Assembly (NCBI GenBank): GCA_019155185.1 | Contig: CM032809.1 | Span: 9,941,200-10,005,199, forward strand | Source of the DNA: Beaufortia kweichowensis | Taxonomy: Eukaryota; Chordata; Actinopteri; Cypriniformes; Gastromyzontidae | DNA length: 64,000 nt | Direction: 5' to 3' | Shown here: positions 51,371 through 63,481 of the stretch, in pieces | Numbering within the stretch: the stretch's first letter is position 1 | Layout of the letters: every line of letters begins with the position of its first letter | Notes under the pieces: generated by a model | What the model was told of the DNA's origin: nothing | The model's input: the letters and a program-made list of their open reading frames with translations, nothing else | The model's database searches: none | Translations under genes and position numbers: made by a program

Positions 51371-52440
51371 CAGCCACTATTGTGAACATTTAAAGCTGTA
51401 CTAAGGATGTTTTGGAATATTGACTCAATGTAAGTTTGCAGTTTAATGTAATCTCACAAGTTCCTCAGTGTTTGCTGTCTTCCAGCTAATCTGGTTCATT
51501 TGTTTTGTTTTTGTTACGAATGGTACAATGTATTTTATGTTAATGGGTGATACTAGTGCATTTTGTTATAAGAAAGCAATTTGAGAAATGGTGACTATTG
51601 AGTTACATTACTGGCATTCTTGTTTGAGAGAGCAAAAATATCTCTTGGATCAGAAAAATAAAGTTAGAGTTGAAAATATTGGGTTTGTTTTATTTGTCTG
51701 AATATTAATGAAAGATACAATAGAATAAAAAAAATATTGGATTAAAATTAATTTTAATATGTAGAAATTAAACGATTAAATTGATCTGGTTGCACAATTA
51801 ATCTGAGTAAATTCTACTCAAAATAGTTTAGCTAAAATTATGAATATAGTTAATCTGAAATTACTGAAAGAGATTAATAAAATGTATAAAATATAAGTAC
51901 AACCAATTTATAAAATATAAGTAAACTCAACTTATGAAATATAAGTTGATAAATTTATTTCGTGCAACCCCTTGACGTAATAAAATTAAGTAAATTCAAC
52001 ATAACATTTTTTTCAGTGTAGATTGTACAGAATTTAAACTTTTCTGCTGTCTTTTTAAATATTTGAATGACTTTTAACGATTAATGTCTTGCTCAATGGA
52101 GAATAGATGAGGACAATCAGCATCCCAGATAATGATAATATTACTAAACATTATTAACTTTTAATTAATCAAGAAGTTAAACTTCTTGTTATTGTAAACT
52201 TTATGATCGTATTAGATGGATTAAAGTGCTGCTAGTGCTAGCTATCATTTAAAGGGGGTCATATGGTTCTGAAAAGAACATTATTTTTTCGTATTAAGTT
52301 TAATGAAATGTGTTTACGTGGTTTATGGTTTAAAAAACTCATTATTTTACACACACATGGGAGATTATTGTTGCTCCTCTCTGCCCCATAGACATAGATG
52401 CAACATCGGATCGTACGTCACACGTTTTGTTCTGTGTTTC

Positions 52441-55207
52441 TTCGTATTGATGTGTTCTTATACAGAATTTCATTTTAAAGACATTTTTTACTTTAAAAAG
52501 CTCAAAATGCTGTAATCTCAACTTGCAGGTTTTTTTCTTTAACTAACAGCTCCATTTAGCGCACCGAATTTACTCATTTACTCACCAGCTGAATGTATTA
52601 AATGTATTAAAGATGGTGCTGTTAGTTCACCTGCCAGTTGTAATCACAATATATGTTTCGAGCCCTTTAAATGTAAAACGACAAACTGTGCATCATGCAT
52701 AAGAAGACATCCACACCAATAAATGCAGAATAGAAAATTACTATCATTTTATTGCAGGAGAGGTGAGGGGAAGCGTCAAAGTTCGACCCACAATTCAGTT
52801 CGGCAACCCCTGCGTCACACATTGAAAGTAAACAAGGAGCTTTGAAGCTGATGCCCGTGTGAATCCACCGTAAAAGTGTGTGATATGTTTATAAAGTACT
52901 CTTAGTAAGTTACAAAAGATTTTGAACTGACTACATGAATGAAACAAAACGTATTGCTTCTAAACAGCTTAATCTGGCGAGTCACGTGACCTGCCAGCGG
53001 CAGCTCCTGCCAGCCAGTTGCAGATTGAAGAGTTGAAGATTGAACCCATTGATTCCACTCAATCTGTCAATCACTCAATCTGTCAATCTGTCAGTCAGTT
53101 TGAAGTATTCAACTGCCCCGTTGTATAAAACTGAATGCAGCCTGCATGAAAAAAAGGAACCTCTGTCATACACCACTAGTAGGCTATGATAAGCTACTGC
53201 TACCTGTTCTTACCTGGCAGTAGCTTATGACAGGCAACTAGCTTTATGTCTATGACAGAGGCACCCGGCGCTACGGTTGGAAGGAGGGTGCCAGAGTTCC
53301 TTTCATGACCTCAAGGACCGCGCCGCACCAAATGAGGCTACTGAGCTTTATATAAATACTTCGTTTTTGCCTTTGGTATTTACATGACGGTAGGTTGTCA
53401 ATGTGTTGTTGTTTTTTGACTTAGGTTTAAAGTATTTATTTCATACTTTGTGAGTATATAAAAACTTTGGTGAAATTCGTCCGCATTAATGAAAAAATAA
53501 AGCTTTTTTCCTTAAGAAATGGCACGTTTTGCACGTATGTCATATTATGCAAATTAAAGGGGCGTGGCATGGTGACATCACACCACTACGTTATGAATCG
53601 CTTAACACTTATAAACCAATACTATGCTGTATTATATGTATATATCAATCTGAACCCATTTTTTATTATATTATCATACACTGTAACTGTAAACGAACGT
53701 AAATAAAGTTAACATTGTTTATTTTTCCATCTATTTTTGTCTTTTTACTTAACATGTTTAATTTAGTAAGTTTACCTGCGGTTTTCTTGTCATGTCTTGC
53801 TCTTAAATACATAATGTAAATTTAAACACAAATGCCCAACTATTTTCTTTGGTTTTCTCATCTATTTGATTGAACAGCGATACTACACGAAGCCTGAAGC
53901 AGAGGAAAGCAACGGAAACATTTGAAGACTGAGTTGATTTTATCACGGGTAAGTTGTGAATTTTTTACTTATTAATCCATTTAGGTACATTTGCAGAAAT
54001 ATGTAAAGTTAAGGTGTCTGCAGTCCTGGCGGTTGCTGCCGCCGATTTCTTATAACGGAGTAAAGTAATGAATAATGTCCGCCTGTGGTCTCTTCTAATG
54101 TTAACACGCGTCAGCGGTTGGTTTTCCGCGTATTTGGGACTTCCACAACAGGTACAGGGCAGCAATAGTAGTTTTATCCAACATGACGGAAAACTGTCAG
54201 AATTAAATGGTGATTGTGCATGAAGACATACCCCAAGGTTATTTGTTTTTCAGATTACTCACGCGAATCAAAACATTGCAAGAGTGACCCGGAAAGATAT
54301 AAACATCCTCGTGAAAACACATAAACACACATAAAAAATTCCAGTAAACACAGTCGGTTATGTCCAGTCCCACAGCTACCCTACTGGTTGCTTTTAATAT
54401 GTTATAAAGAGCTCTGGCCAGAGCAAAAGAAGATTGTTAAATGTATAAATTAATATCTACATGGTAACACTTTATAATAAGGTGCTATTTGTTAACACTA
54501 ATGAATGCATTTATTAGGTAACAGCTGAACAATTTTGTTTTTAGCATTTATTAATTTTTTGTTAATATTAGTTTATTTTAATACAGTCATTCATGTTAGT
54601 TCATGGTGCATTAACTACTGTTAACAGTGACAACGTTTGATTTTAATAATGTGTTAGTAAATGCTAAAATGAACATGAACTACTATTAATAAATGCTGTA
54701 TTCTGTATTGTTCCTTGTTTGTTCGTTTTAACTAATGCATTAACTTATTAGCAACAAATAGCACCTTTATTTTAAAGGAAAAAAATGATTAAGGACTTAT
54801 TGATTATTTAATACCTATTATGTACCCACCTATTATTTAATGTATTTATTTGTGTATTTATTTTGGTAAAGCTTTATTCGTTTAAATAAAACTGCTTATA
54901 TTTTATACATTTTATACGTTTACGGGGATGTTTTAAGCAAAAAGACCTGCCAGTTGAGATCACAGCCCTTTAAAGGTAAAATGTCCATAAAATGTAGATG
55001 GTTGCAGAATAGAAAAGTTGTATAATTTGTTTGTAGGAGAGCTGGAGGACACGTTAAAACTGCGCGTTGGATGGAGCTGTGTCTGTATGCAACATATATC
55101 TGTGCAAATATAATGTAATAGAGGGCTTTATCTTAACAGCTAGAAAACGTACTGTAAATTACTGCATATCTCAGTGGCATGAACAGACCACTTGTGGGGC
55201 AGGGGCG

Positions 55208-55241
<34 letters not shown>

Positions 55242-55672
55242 TTGTACAGATTTTAAACTTTTCTGCTGTCTTTTTAAATATTTGAATGACTTTTAACGAT
55301 TAATGTCTTGCTCAATGGAGAATAGATGAGGACAATCAGCATCCCAGATAATGATAATATTACTAAACATTATTAACTTTTAATCAAAACTTTTAAGAAT
55401 CAAGAAGTTAAACTTCTTGTTATTGTAAACTTTATGATCGTATTAGATGGATTAAAGTGCTGCTAGTGCTAGCTATCATTTAAAGGGGGTCATATGGTTC
55501 TGAAAAGAACATTATTTTTTCGTATTAAGTTTAATGAAATGTGTTTACGTGGTTTTAGGGTTTAAAAAACTCATTATTTTACACACACATGGGAGATTAT
55601 TGTTGCTCCTCTCTGCCCCATAGACATAGATGCAACATCGGATCGTACGTCACACGTTTTGTTCTGTGTTTC
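52441..55672 (+). repeat. Satellite unit 4 (3.23 kb)
   Basis: Uninterrupted unit with short CAATC tract and (TA)n at about 55214-55239. Its exon-like segment is 71 nt because of one extra G before the donor. Confidence 0.95.
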
Positions 55673-58479
55673 TTGGTATTGATGTGTTCTTATACAGAAT
55701 TACATTTTAAAGACATTTTTTTCTTTAAAAAAGCTCAAAATGCTGTAATCTCAACTTGCAGGTTTTTTCTTTAACTAACAGCTCCATTTAGCTTGCAATT
55801 TTACTCATTTACTCACCAGCTGAATGTATTAAATGTATTAAAGATGGTGCTGTTAGTTCACCTGCCAGTTGTAATCACAACATATATTTCGAGCCCTTTA
55901 AATGTAAAACGACAAACTGTGCATCATGCATAAGAATACATCCACACCAATAAATGCAGAATAGAAAATTACTATCATTTTATTGTAGGAGAGGTGAGGG
56001 GAAGCGTCAAAGTTCGACCCACAATTCAGTTCGGCAACGCCTGCGTCACACATTGAAAGTAAACAAGGAGCGTTGAAGCTGATGCCCGTGTGAATCCACC
56101 GTAAAAGTGTGTGATATGTTTATAAAGTACTCTTAGTAAGTTACAAAAGATTTTGAATTGACTACATGAATGAAACAAAACGTATTGCTTCTAAACAGCA
56201 TAATCTGGCGAGTCACGTGACCTGCCAGCGGCAGCTCCTGCCAGCCAGTTGCAGATTGAAGAGTTGAAGATTGAACCCATTGATTCCACTCAATCTGTCA
56301 ATCACTCAATCACTCAATCTGTCAATCAGTCAATCAGTCAATCTGTCAATCAGTCAATCTGTCAGTCAGTTTGAAGTATTCAAGTGCCCCGTTGTATAAA
56401 ACTGAATGCAGCCTGCATGAAAAGGAACCTCTGTCATACACCACTAGTAGGCTATGATAAGCTACTGCTACCTGTTCTTACCTGGCAGTAGCTTATGACA
56501 GGCAACTAGCTTTATGTCTATGACAGAGGCACCCGGGCGCCACGGTTGGAAGGAGGGTGCCAGAGTTCCTTCATGGCCTCAAGGACCGCAAAGGCCGCAC
56601 TCAAATGAAGCTACTGAGCTTTATATATACTTCGTTTTGCCTTTGGTATTTACATGACGGTAGGTTGTCAACGTGTTGCTGTTTTTGACTTAGGTTTAAA
56701 GTATTGATTTCATACTTTGTGAGTATATAAAACTTTGGTGAAATTCGTCCGCATTAATGAAAAATAAAGCTTTTTTTTCCTTAAGAAATGGCACGCTTTG
56801 CACGTATGTCATATTATGCAAATTAAAGGGGCGTGGCATGGTGACATCACACCACTACGTTATGAATCGCTTAACACTTATAAACCAATACTATGCTGTA
56901 TTATATGTATATATCAATCTGAACCCATTTTTTTATTATATTATCATACACTGTAACTGTAAACGAACGTAAATAAAGTTAACATTGTTTATTTTTCCAT
57001 CTATTTTTGTCTTTTTACTTAACATGTTTAATTTAGTAAGTTTACCTGCGGTTTTCTTGTCATATCTTGCTCTTAAATACATACGTAAATTTAAACACAA
57101 ATGCCCAACTATTTTCTTTGGTTTTTCTCATCTATTTGATTGAACAGCGATACTACACGAAGCCTGAAGCAGAGGAAAGCAACGGAAACATTTGAAGACT
57201 GAGTTGATTTTATCACGGTAAGTTGTGAATTTTTTACTTATTAATCCATTTAGGTACATTTGCAGAAATATGTAAAGTTAAGGTGTCTGCAGTCCTGGCG
57301 GTTGCTGCCGCCGATTTCTTATAACGGAGTAAAGTAATGAATAATGTCCGCCTGTGGTCTCTTCAGTGTTAACACGCGTCAGCGGTTGGTTTTCCGGCGT
57401 ATTTGGGACTTCCACAACAGGTACAGGGCAGCAATAGTAGTTTTATCCAACATGACGGAAAACTGTCAGAATTAAATGGTGATTGTGCATGAAGACATAC
57501 CCCAAGGTTATTTGTTTTTCGTATTACTCACGCGAATAAAAACATTGCAAGAGTGACCCGGAAAGATATAAACATCCTCGTAAAACACATAAACACACAT
57601 AAAAAAATTCCAGTAAACACAGTCGGTTATGTCCAGTCCCACAGCTACCCTACTGGTTGCTTTTAATATGTTATAAAGAGCTCTGGCCAGCGCAAAAGAA
57701 GATTGTTAAATGTATAAATTAATATCTACATGGTAACACTTTATAATAAGGTGCTATTTGTTAACACTAATAAATGCATTTATTAGGTAACAGCTGAACA
57801 ATTTTGTTTTTAGCATTTATTAATTTTTGTTAATATTAGTTTATTTTAATACAGTCATTCATGTTAGTTCATGGTGCATTAACTACTGTTAACGGTGACA
57901 ACGTTTGATTTTAATAATGTGTTAGTAAATGCTAAAATGAACATGAACTACTATTAATAAATGCTGTATTCGTATTGTTCCTTGTTTGTTCGTTTTAACT
58001 AATGCATTAACTTATTGCTAACAAATAGCACCTTATTTTAAAGGAAAAAAATGATTAAGGACTTATTGATTATTTAATACCTATTATGTACCCACCTATT
58101 ATTTAATGTATTTATTTGTGTATTTATTTTGGTAAAGCTTTATTCGTTTAAATAAAACTGCTTATATTTTATACATTTTATACGTTTAAGGGGATGTTTT
58201 AAGCAAAAAGACCTGCCAGTTGAGATCACAGCCCTTTAAAGGTAAAAATGTCGATAAAATGTAGATGGTTGCAGAATAGAAAAGTTGTATAATTTGTTTG
58301 TAGGAGAGCTGGAGGACACGTTAAAAACGGCGCGCGTTGGATGGAGCTGTGTCTGTATGCAACATATATCTGTGCAAATATAATGTAATAGAGGGCTTTA
58401 TCTTAACAGCTAGAAAACGTACTGTAAATTACTGCATATCTCAGCGGCATGAACAGACCACTTGTGGGGCAGGGGCGAC

Positions 58480-58551
<72 letters not shown>

Positions 58552-58984
58552 TTGTACAGATTTTAAACTTTTCTCCTGTCTTTTTAAATATTTGAATGAC
58601 TTTTAAGGATTAATGTCTTGCTCAATGGAGAATAGATGAGGACAATCAGCATCCCAGATAATGATAATATTACTAAACATTATTAACTTTTAATCAAAAC
58701 TTTTAAGAATCAAGAAGTTAAACTTCTTGTTATTGTAAACTTTATGATCAAGTATTAGATGGATTAAAGTGCTGCTAGTGCTAGCTATCATTTAAAGGGG
58801 GTCATATGGTTCTGAAAAGAACATTATTTTTTCGTATTAAGTTTAATGAAATGTGTTTACGTGGTTTTAGGGTTTAAAAAACTCATTATTTTACACACAT
58901 ATGGGAGATTATTGTTGCTCCTCTCTGCCCCATAGACATAGATGCAACATCGGATCGTACGTCACACGTTTTCTTCTGTGTTTC
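55673..58984 (+). repeat. Satellite unit 5 (3.31 kb)
   Basis: Uninterrupted unit. Its (TA)n tract (about 58486-58550) is the longest of the array. Small differences from unit 1 are concentrated near 56570-56640. Confidence 0.95.
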
Positions 58985-61599
58985 TTCGTATTGATGTGTT
59001 CTTATACAGAATTACATTTTAAAGACATTTTTTACTTTAAAAAGCTCAAAATGCTGTAATCTTAACTTGCAGGTTTTTTTCTTTAACTAACAGCTCCATT
59101 TAGCGCATCAAACTTTACTCATTTACTCACCAGCTGAATGTATTAAATGTATTAAAGATGGTGCTGTCAGTTCACCTGCCAGTTGTAATCACAATATATG
59201 TTTCGAGCCCTTTAAATGTAAAACGACAAACTGTGTATCATGCATAAGAAGACATCCACACCAATAAATGCAGAATAGAAAATTACTATCATTTTATTGC
59301 AGGAGAGGTGAGGGGAAGCGTCAAAGTTCGACCCACAATTCAGTTCGCAACGCCGCGCCGTCACACATTGAAAGTAAACAAGGAGCTTTGAAGCTGATGC
59401 CGTGTGAATCCACCCGTAGAAAGTGTGTGATATGTTTATAAAAGTACTCTTAGTAAGTTACAAAAAGATTTTGAACTGACTACATGAATGAAACAAAACG
59501 TATTGCTTCTAAACAGCTTAATCTGGCGAGTCACGTGACCTGCCAGCGGCAGCTCCTGCCAGCCAGTTGCAGATTGAAGAGTTGAAAATTGAACCCATTG
59601 ATTCCACTCAATCTGTCAATCACTCAATCTGTCAATCACTCAATCAGTCAATCTGTCAGTCAGTTTGAAGTATTCAACCGACCCGTTGTATAAAACTGAA
59701 TGCAGCCTGCATGAAAAAAAGGAACCTCTGTCATACACCACTAGTAGGCTATGATAAGCTACTGTTACCTGGCAGTAGCTTATGACAGGCAACTAGCTTT
59801 ATGTCTATGACAGAGGCACCGGCGCCACTGGTTGGAAGGAGGGTGCCAGAGTTCCTTCAGCTGACCTCAAGGACCGCGCATTACCAAACGGAAGCTACTG
59901 AGCTTTAGCTTTATATAAATACTTCGTTTTGCCTTTGGTATTTACATGACGGTAGGTTGTCAAGCGTGTTGTTGTTTTGACTTAGGTTTAAAGTATTTAT
60001 TTCATACTTTGTGAGTATATAAAAACTTTGGTGAAATTCGATCCGCATTAATGAAAAATAAAGCTTTTTCCTTAAGAAATGGCACGCTTTGCCGCATTAT
60101 GTCATATTATGCAAATTAAAGGGCGTGGCATGGTGACATCACACCACTACGTTATGAATCGCTTAACACTTATAAACCAATACTATGCTGTATTATATGT
60201 ATATATCAATCTGAACCCATTTTTTTATTATATTATCATACACTGTAACTGTAAAGCGAGCGTAAATAAAGTTAACATTGTTTATTTTTTCCATCTATTT
60301 TGTCTTTTTACTTAACATGTTTAATTTAGTAAGTTTACCTGCGGTTTTCTTGTCATGTCTTGCTCTTAAATACATACGTAAATTTAAACACAAATGCCCA
60401 ACTATTTTCTTTGGGTTTTCTCATCTAATTGATTGAACAGCGATGATACTACAGAAGCCTGAAGCAGAGGAAAGCAACGGAAACATTTTGAAGACTGAGT
60501 TGATTTTATCACAGTAAGTTGTGAATTTTTTACTTATTAATCCATTTAGGTACATTTGCAGAAATATGTAAAGTTAAGGTGTCTGCAGTCCTGGCGGTTG
60601 CTGCCGCCGATTTCATATAACGGAGTAAAGTAATGAATAATGTCCGCCTGTGGTCTCTTCAGTGTTAACACGCGTCAGCGGTTGATTTTCCGGCGTATTT
60701 GGGACTTCCACAACAGGTACAGGGCAGCAATAGTAGTTTTATCCAACATGACGGAAAACTGTCAGAATTAAATGGTGATTGTGCATGAAGACATACCCCA
60801 AGGTTATTTGTTTTTCGTATTACTCACGCGAATAAAAACATCGCGAGAGTGACCCGGAAAGATATAAACATCCTCGTAAAACACATAAACACACATAAAA
60901 AAATTCCAGTAAACACAGTCGGTTATGTCCAGTCCCACAGCTACCCTACTGGTTGCTTTTAATATGTTATAAAGAGCTCTGGCCAGCGCAAAAGAAGATT
61001 GTTAAATGTATAAATTAATATCTAAATGGTAACACTTTATAATAAGGTGCTATTTGTTAACACTAATGAATGCATTTATTAGGTAACAGCTGAACAATTT
61101 TGTTTTTAACATTTATTAATTTTTGTTAATATTAGTTTATTTTAATACAGTCATTCATGTTAGTTCATGGTGCATTAACTACTGTTAACAGTGACAACGT
61201 TTGTTTTTAATAATGTGTTAGTAAATGCTAAAATGAACATGAACTACTATTAATAAATGCTGTATTCGTATTGTTCCTTGTTTGTTCGTTTTAACTAATG
61301 CATTAACTTATTGCTAACAAATAGCACCTTATTTTAAAGGAAAAAAATGATTAAGGACTTATTGATTATTTAATACCTATTATGTACCCACCTATTATTT
61401 AATGTATTTATTTGTATATTTATTTTGGTAAAGCTTTATTCGTTTAAATAAAACTGCTTATATTTTATACATTTTATACGTTTAAGGGGATGTTTTAAGC
61501 AAAAGACCTGCCAGTTAAGATCACAGCCCTTTAAAGGTAAAATAATGCGATAAAATGTAGATGGTTGCAGAATAGAAAAGTTGTATAATTTGTTTGTAG
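58985..61599 (+). repeat. Satellite unit 6, truncated by assembly gap
   Basis: Collinear with the other units until the run of N. Unusually many one- to three-base indels lie between about 59340 and 60450, unlike units 1-5. Confidence 0.93.
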
Positions 61600-61699
61600 N
61601 NNNNNNNNNNNNNNNNNNNNNNNNNNNNNNNNNNNNNNNNNNNNNNNNNNNNNNNNNNNNNNNNNNNNNNNNNNNNNNNNNNNNNNNNNNNNNNNNNNN
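61600..61699. other. Assembly gap (100 N)
   Basis: Exactly 100 N, a usual placeholder for a gap of unknown size. It breaks the satellite array, so the real number of units is unknown. Confidence 0.99.
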
Positions 61700-62385
61700 A
61701 CAACAGCTCAGAAACAGCTGAGTCTGTCTCAGATAAGTCCTCATGGATAAGACGGGTGTCCTGCCGACTAGGTGGGCCTTGAGTCAGGCGATGGCATAGC
61801 ACCTGGACTCTGGTCTCAAGCGTCTGTGGAGGAAGGGGACGCTTCACTGCCCCTCCAGGTTCTCCTAAAAGAACCCCCGACTCCAGTCCGCTTCCTCTCT
61901 AAAATAAACAACAAACCGTAAATGATGATGATGATTAATATTATTATGTGTATAGCTTATGTGAGAACTCATCTAAGGTTCTCCCGGTGTCTGGAGGAGA
62001 CGTAGCCTAGCACGTGGTCACTCTGGGAGGCACTAGCACCTGGACTCTGGTCTCGCGGCTCTGTGGAGGAAGGGACGCTTCACTGCCCTCCAGGTTCTCC
62101 TAAAGAACCCCGGACTCCAGTCCGCTTCCTCTCTAAAATAAACAACAAACCGTGAAATGATGATGATGATTAATATTATTATGTGTATATATGTGAGAAC
62201 TCATCTAACCTGGGCGGTTCTCCTCGGTGTCTGGAGGAGACGTCGCCTCTGCAGTGGGCGTGTGTCAGGCAGCAGTGGAGGCACTATCGGCTTCACTCTG
62301 GTCCAAGCGGCCGTGGAGGAACGGGCTTCATCAGCCTTCCAAGTTCGGGCGGATGAACCCAGAGACTCCGACCCGCTTCCTCTCT
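61700..62385 (-). pseudogene. Three tandem copies of a pim-like 5' exon
   Basis: On the minus strand the acceptor context TTTAG followed by AGAGGAAGCGG occurs at 61900, 62134 and 62385, spacing 234 and 251 bp. The copy next to the gap is open and reads PLPPQTLETRVQVLCHRLTQ then DLSETDSAVSELL, running into the N. The middle copy has in-frame stops in every reading. The copy at 62208-62385 is open in one frame that differs from the first. I take these as the variable N-terminal exon of a pim-like kinase, by position behind exon 1 at 63361; the kinase part is not visible here. Confidence 0.5.
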
Positions 62386-62624
62386 AAAGCATGAAAAGAA
62401 AAACAGATGTTTTATAAATGTGTATGTTATTTTCCCAAAATGTGCAATTTTAATATAGGTTTTTTTTTTGTTTTTATCTTTTCGTAACTTGTGTGTGTCA
62501 TAGCGTGAAATATGTAATTAATACATTCACAGAACAGTGACAGCAATAAATAATCTAGATGAAGTAAAAGTTTGTGAAAACTTTATATTGGCTTGAGAAA
62601 AGACAGAGTCAGAAAGGAAGATAT

Positions 62625-62660
62625 AAAGAAAGAAAGAAAAAGAAAGAAAGAAACAAAGTA

Positions 62661-62720
<60 letters not shown>

Positions 62721-62780
62721 AAAAAAGATAGAAAAAACAAAGTAAAGAAAGAAAGGAAGAAAGAAAGAAAGAAAGAAAGA
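62625..62780. repeat. (GAAA)n microsatellite, interrupted
   Basis: GAAA repeats with several breaks (AAAACAAAGTAAAG twice). Counterpart of 33682-33762. Confidence 0.95.
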
Positions 62781-62984
62781 ACTGTGAATAACAGATTTAA
62801 AGATTGTTAAAAAGAGAGGAATGGATAGAGAGTGACATAGATTGAAAGTGTGTAATAGATAGACAAAATACAGATCAACCAGTCAGTGATCCCCTGATTA
62901 AAACAGCTTATAAATCATATTAAATGATGTTTATTTGGAAAGAAAAAGTAGAAATGTTTGTGTGAGGGTTTGTATTTGCATGTG

Positions 62985-62989
<5 letters not shown>

Positions 62990-63038
<49 letters not shown>
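62990..63038. repeat. (GA)n microsatellite
   Basis: About 24 GA repeats, the counterpart of the GA tract at 34045-34132 in the other duplicate. Confidence 0.95.
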
Positions 63039-63041
<3 letters not shown>

Positions 63042-63360
63042 GTGGCTCATTGAATATGAGTGTATGAGATTTGTTTACATTTAAATTTTGAAAGTAAACA
63101 ATTAGCCTGAAATGCTATCAATGTAAATCTATTTTTTATTTTTTTTTTATTTTTGGGAACTTTCTCAAGTCAACACAATAATAATTGTTGAATAACTATA
63201 AACAATGTACTTGTAAGTTTATTGTGGCATGATTTTGTGGTTTCAAACATACTTTTCAAGTAGTTTGTACTTGGTTACATAGGGGAATTAACAGACGTTG
63301 TTTATCTGTTTATAGTGTTTTTGTATGTACAGTAATATGTTCAGGTTGACTTTAACTCAC

Positions 63361-63481
63361 CGTGTGTGTCCATGGTGTCCCGCCGTGTCTCTCTATCTGC
63401 CGCCAGAAAGTCGATGGAGACCCCCTGCATCCCATCGACCCCAGCCGCAGAGAGAGACGGACGCCTGGACGTGATGCTCAT
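63361..63481 (-). CDS. Putative exon 1 of a pim-like gene
   Basis: ATG at 63481 opens 40 codons, MSITSRRPSLSAAGVDGMQG then VSIDFLAADRETRRDTMDTH, ended by GTGAGT in phase 1. It sits at the 5' end of the duplicated segment with the three exon copies downstream. The phase does not join cleanly to any of the three copies, so the gene may be broken or an exon may be missed. Assignment to pim-like rests on the duplicated flank shared with the kinase remnant. Confidence 0.45.

Larger units (their letters stand above)
47145..52018 (+). mobile_element. TIR DNA transposon (4,874 bp) carrying a gene-like unit
   Basis: The ends are inverted repeats CACTGAAAAAAAT, flanked by TA on both sides (47143-47144, 52019-52020), and the other five units show the uninterrupted (TA)n site. 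TA duplication fits Tc1/mariner, pogo or ISL2EU-like elements, but no transposase is seen and the superfamily is not assigned. Inside are exon-like segments and a 75-residue frame at 50171-50395. The right subterminal region has many AAGT/ACTT inverted motifs. Non-autonomous. Confidence 0.85.
44307..52440 (+). repeat. Satellite unit 3, carrying a 4.87-kb TIR element
   Basis: Net unit length about 3.26 kb after removing 47145-52018 and one TA. Collinear with the other units on both sides of the insertion. Confidence 0.95.

Noticed and set aside
52760..52810. tRNA-like B-box (AGTTCGACCCA) in satellite units
   Set aside because: No matching A-box, acceptor stem or terminator T-run at the right distance. 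Unit 1 lacks part of it.
62574..62810. Lysine/arginine-rich 78-residue frame
   Set aside because: Translation of the GAAA microsatellite.
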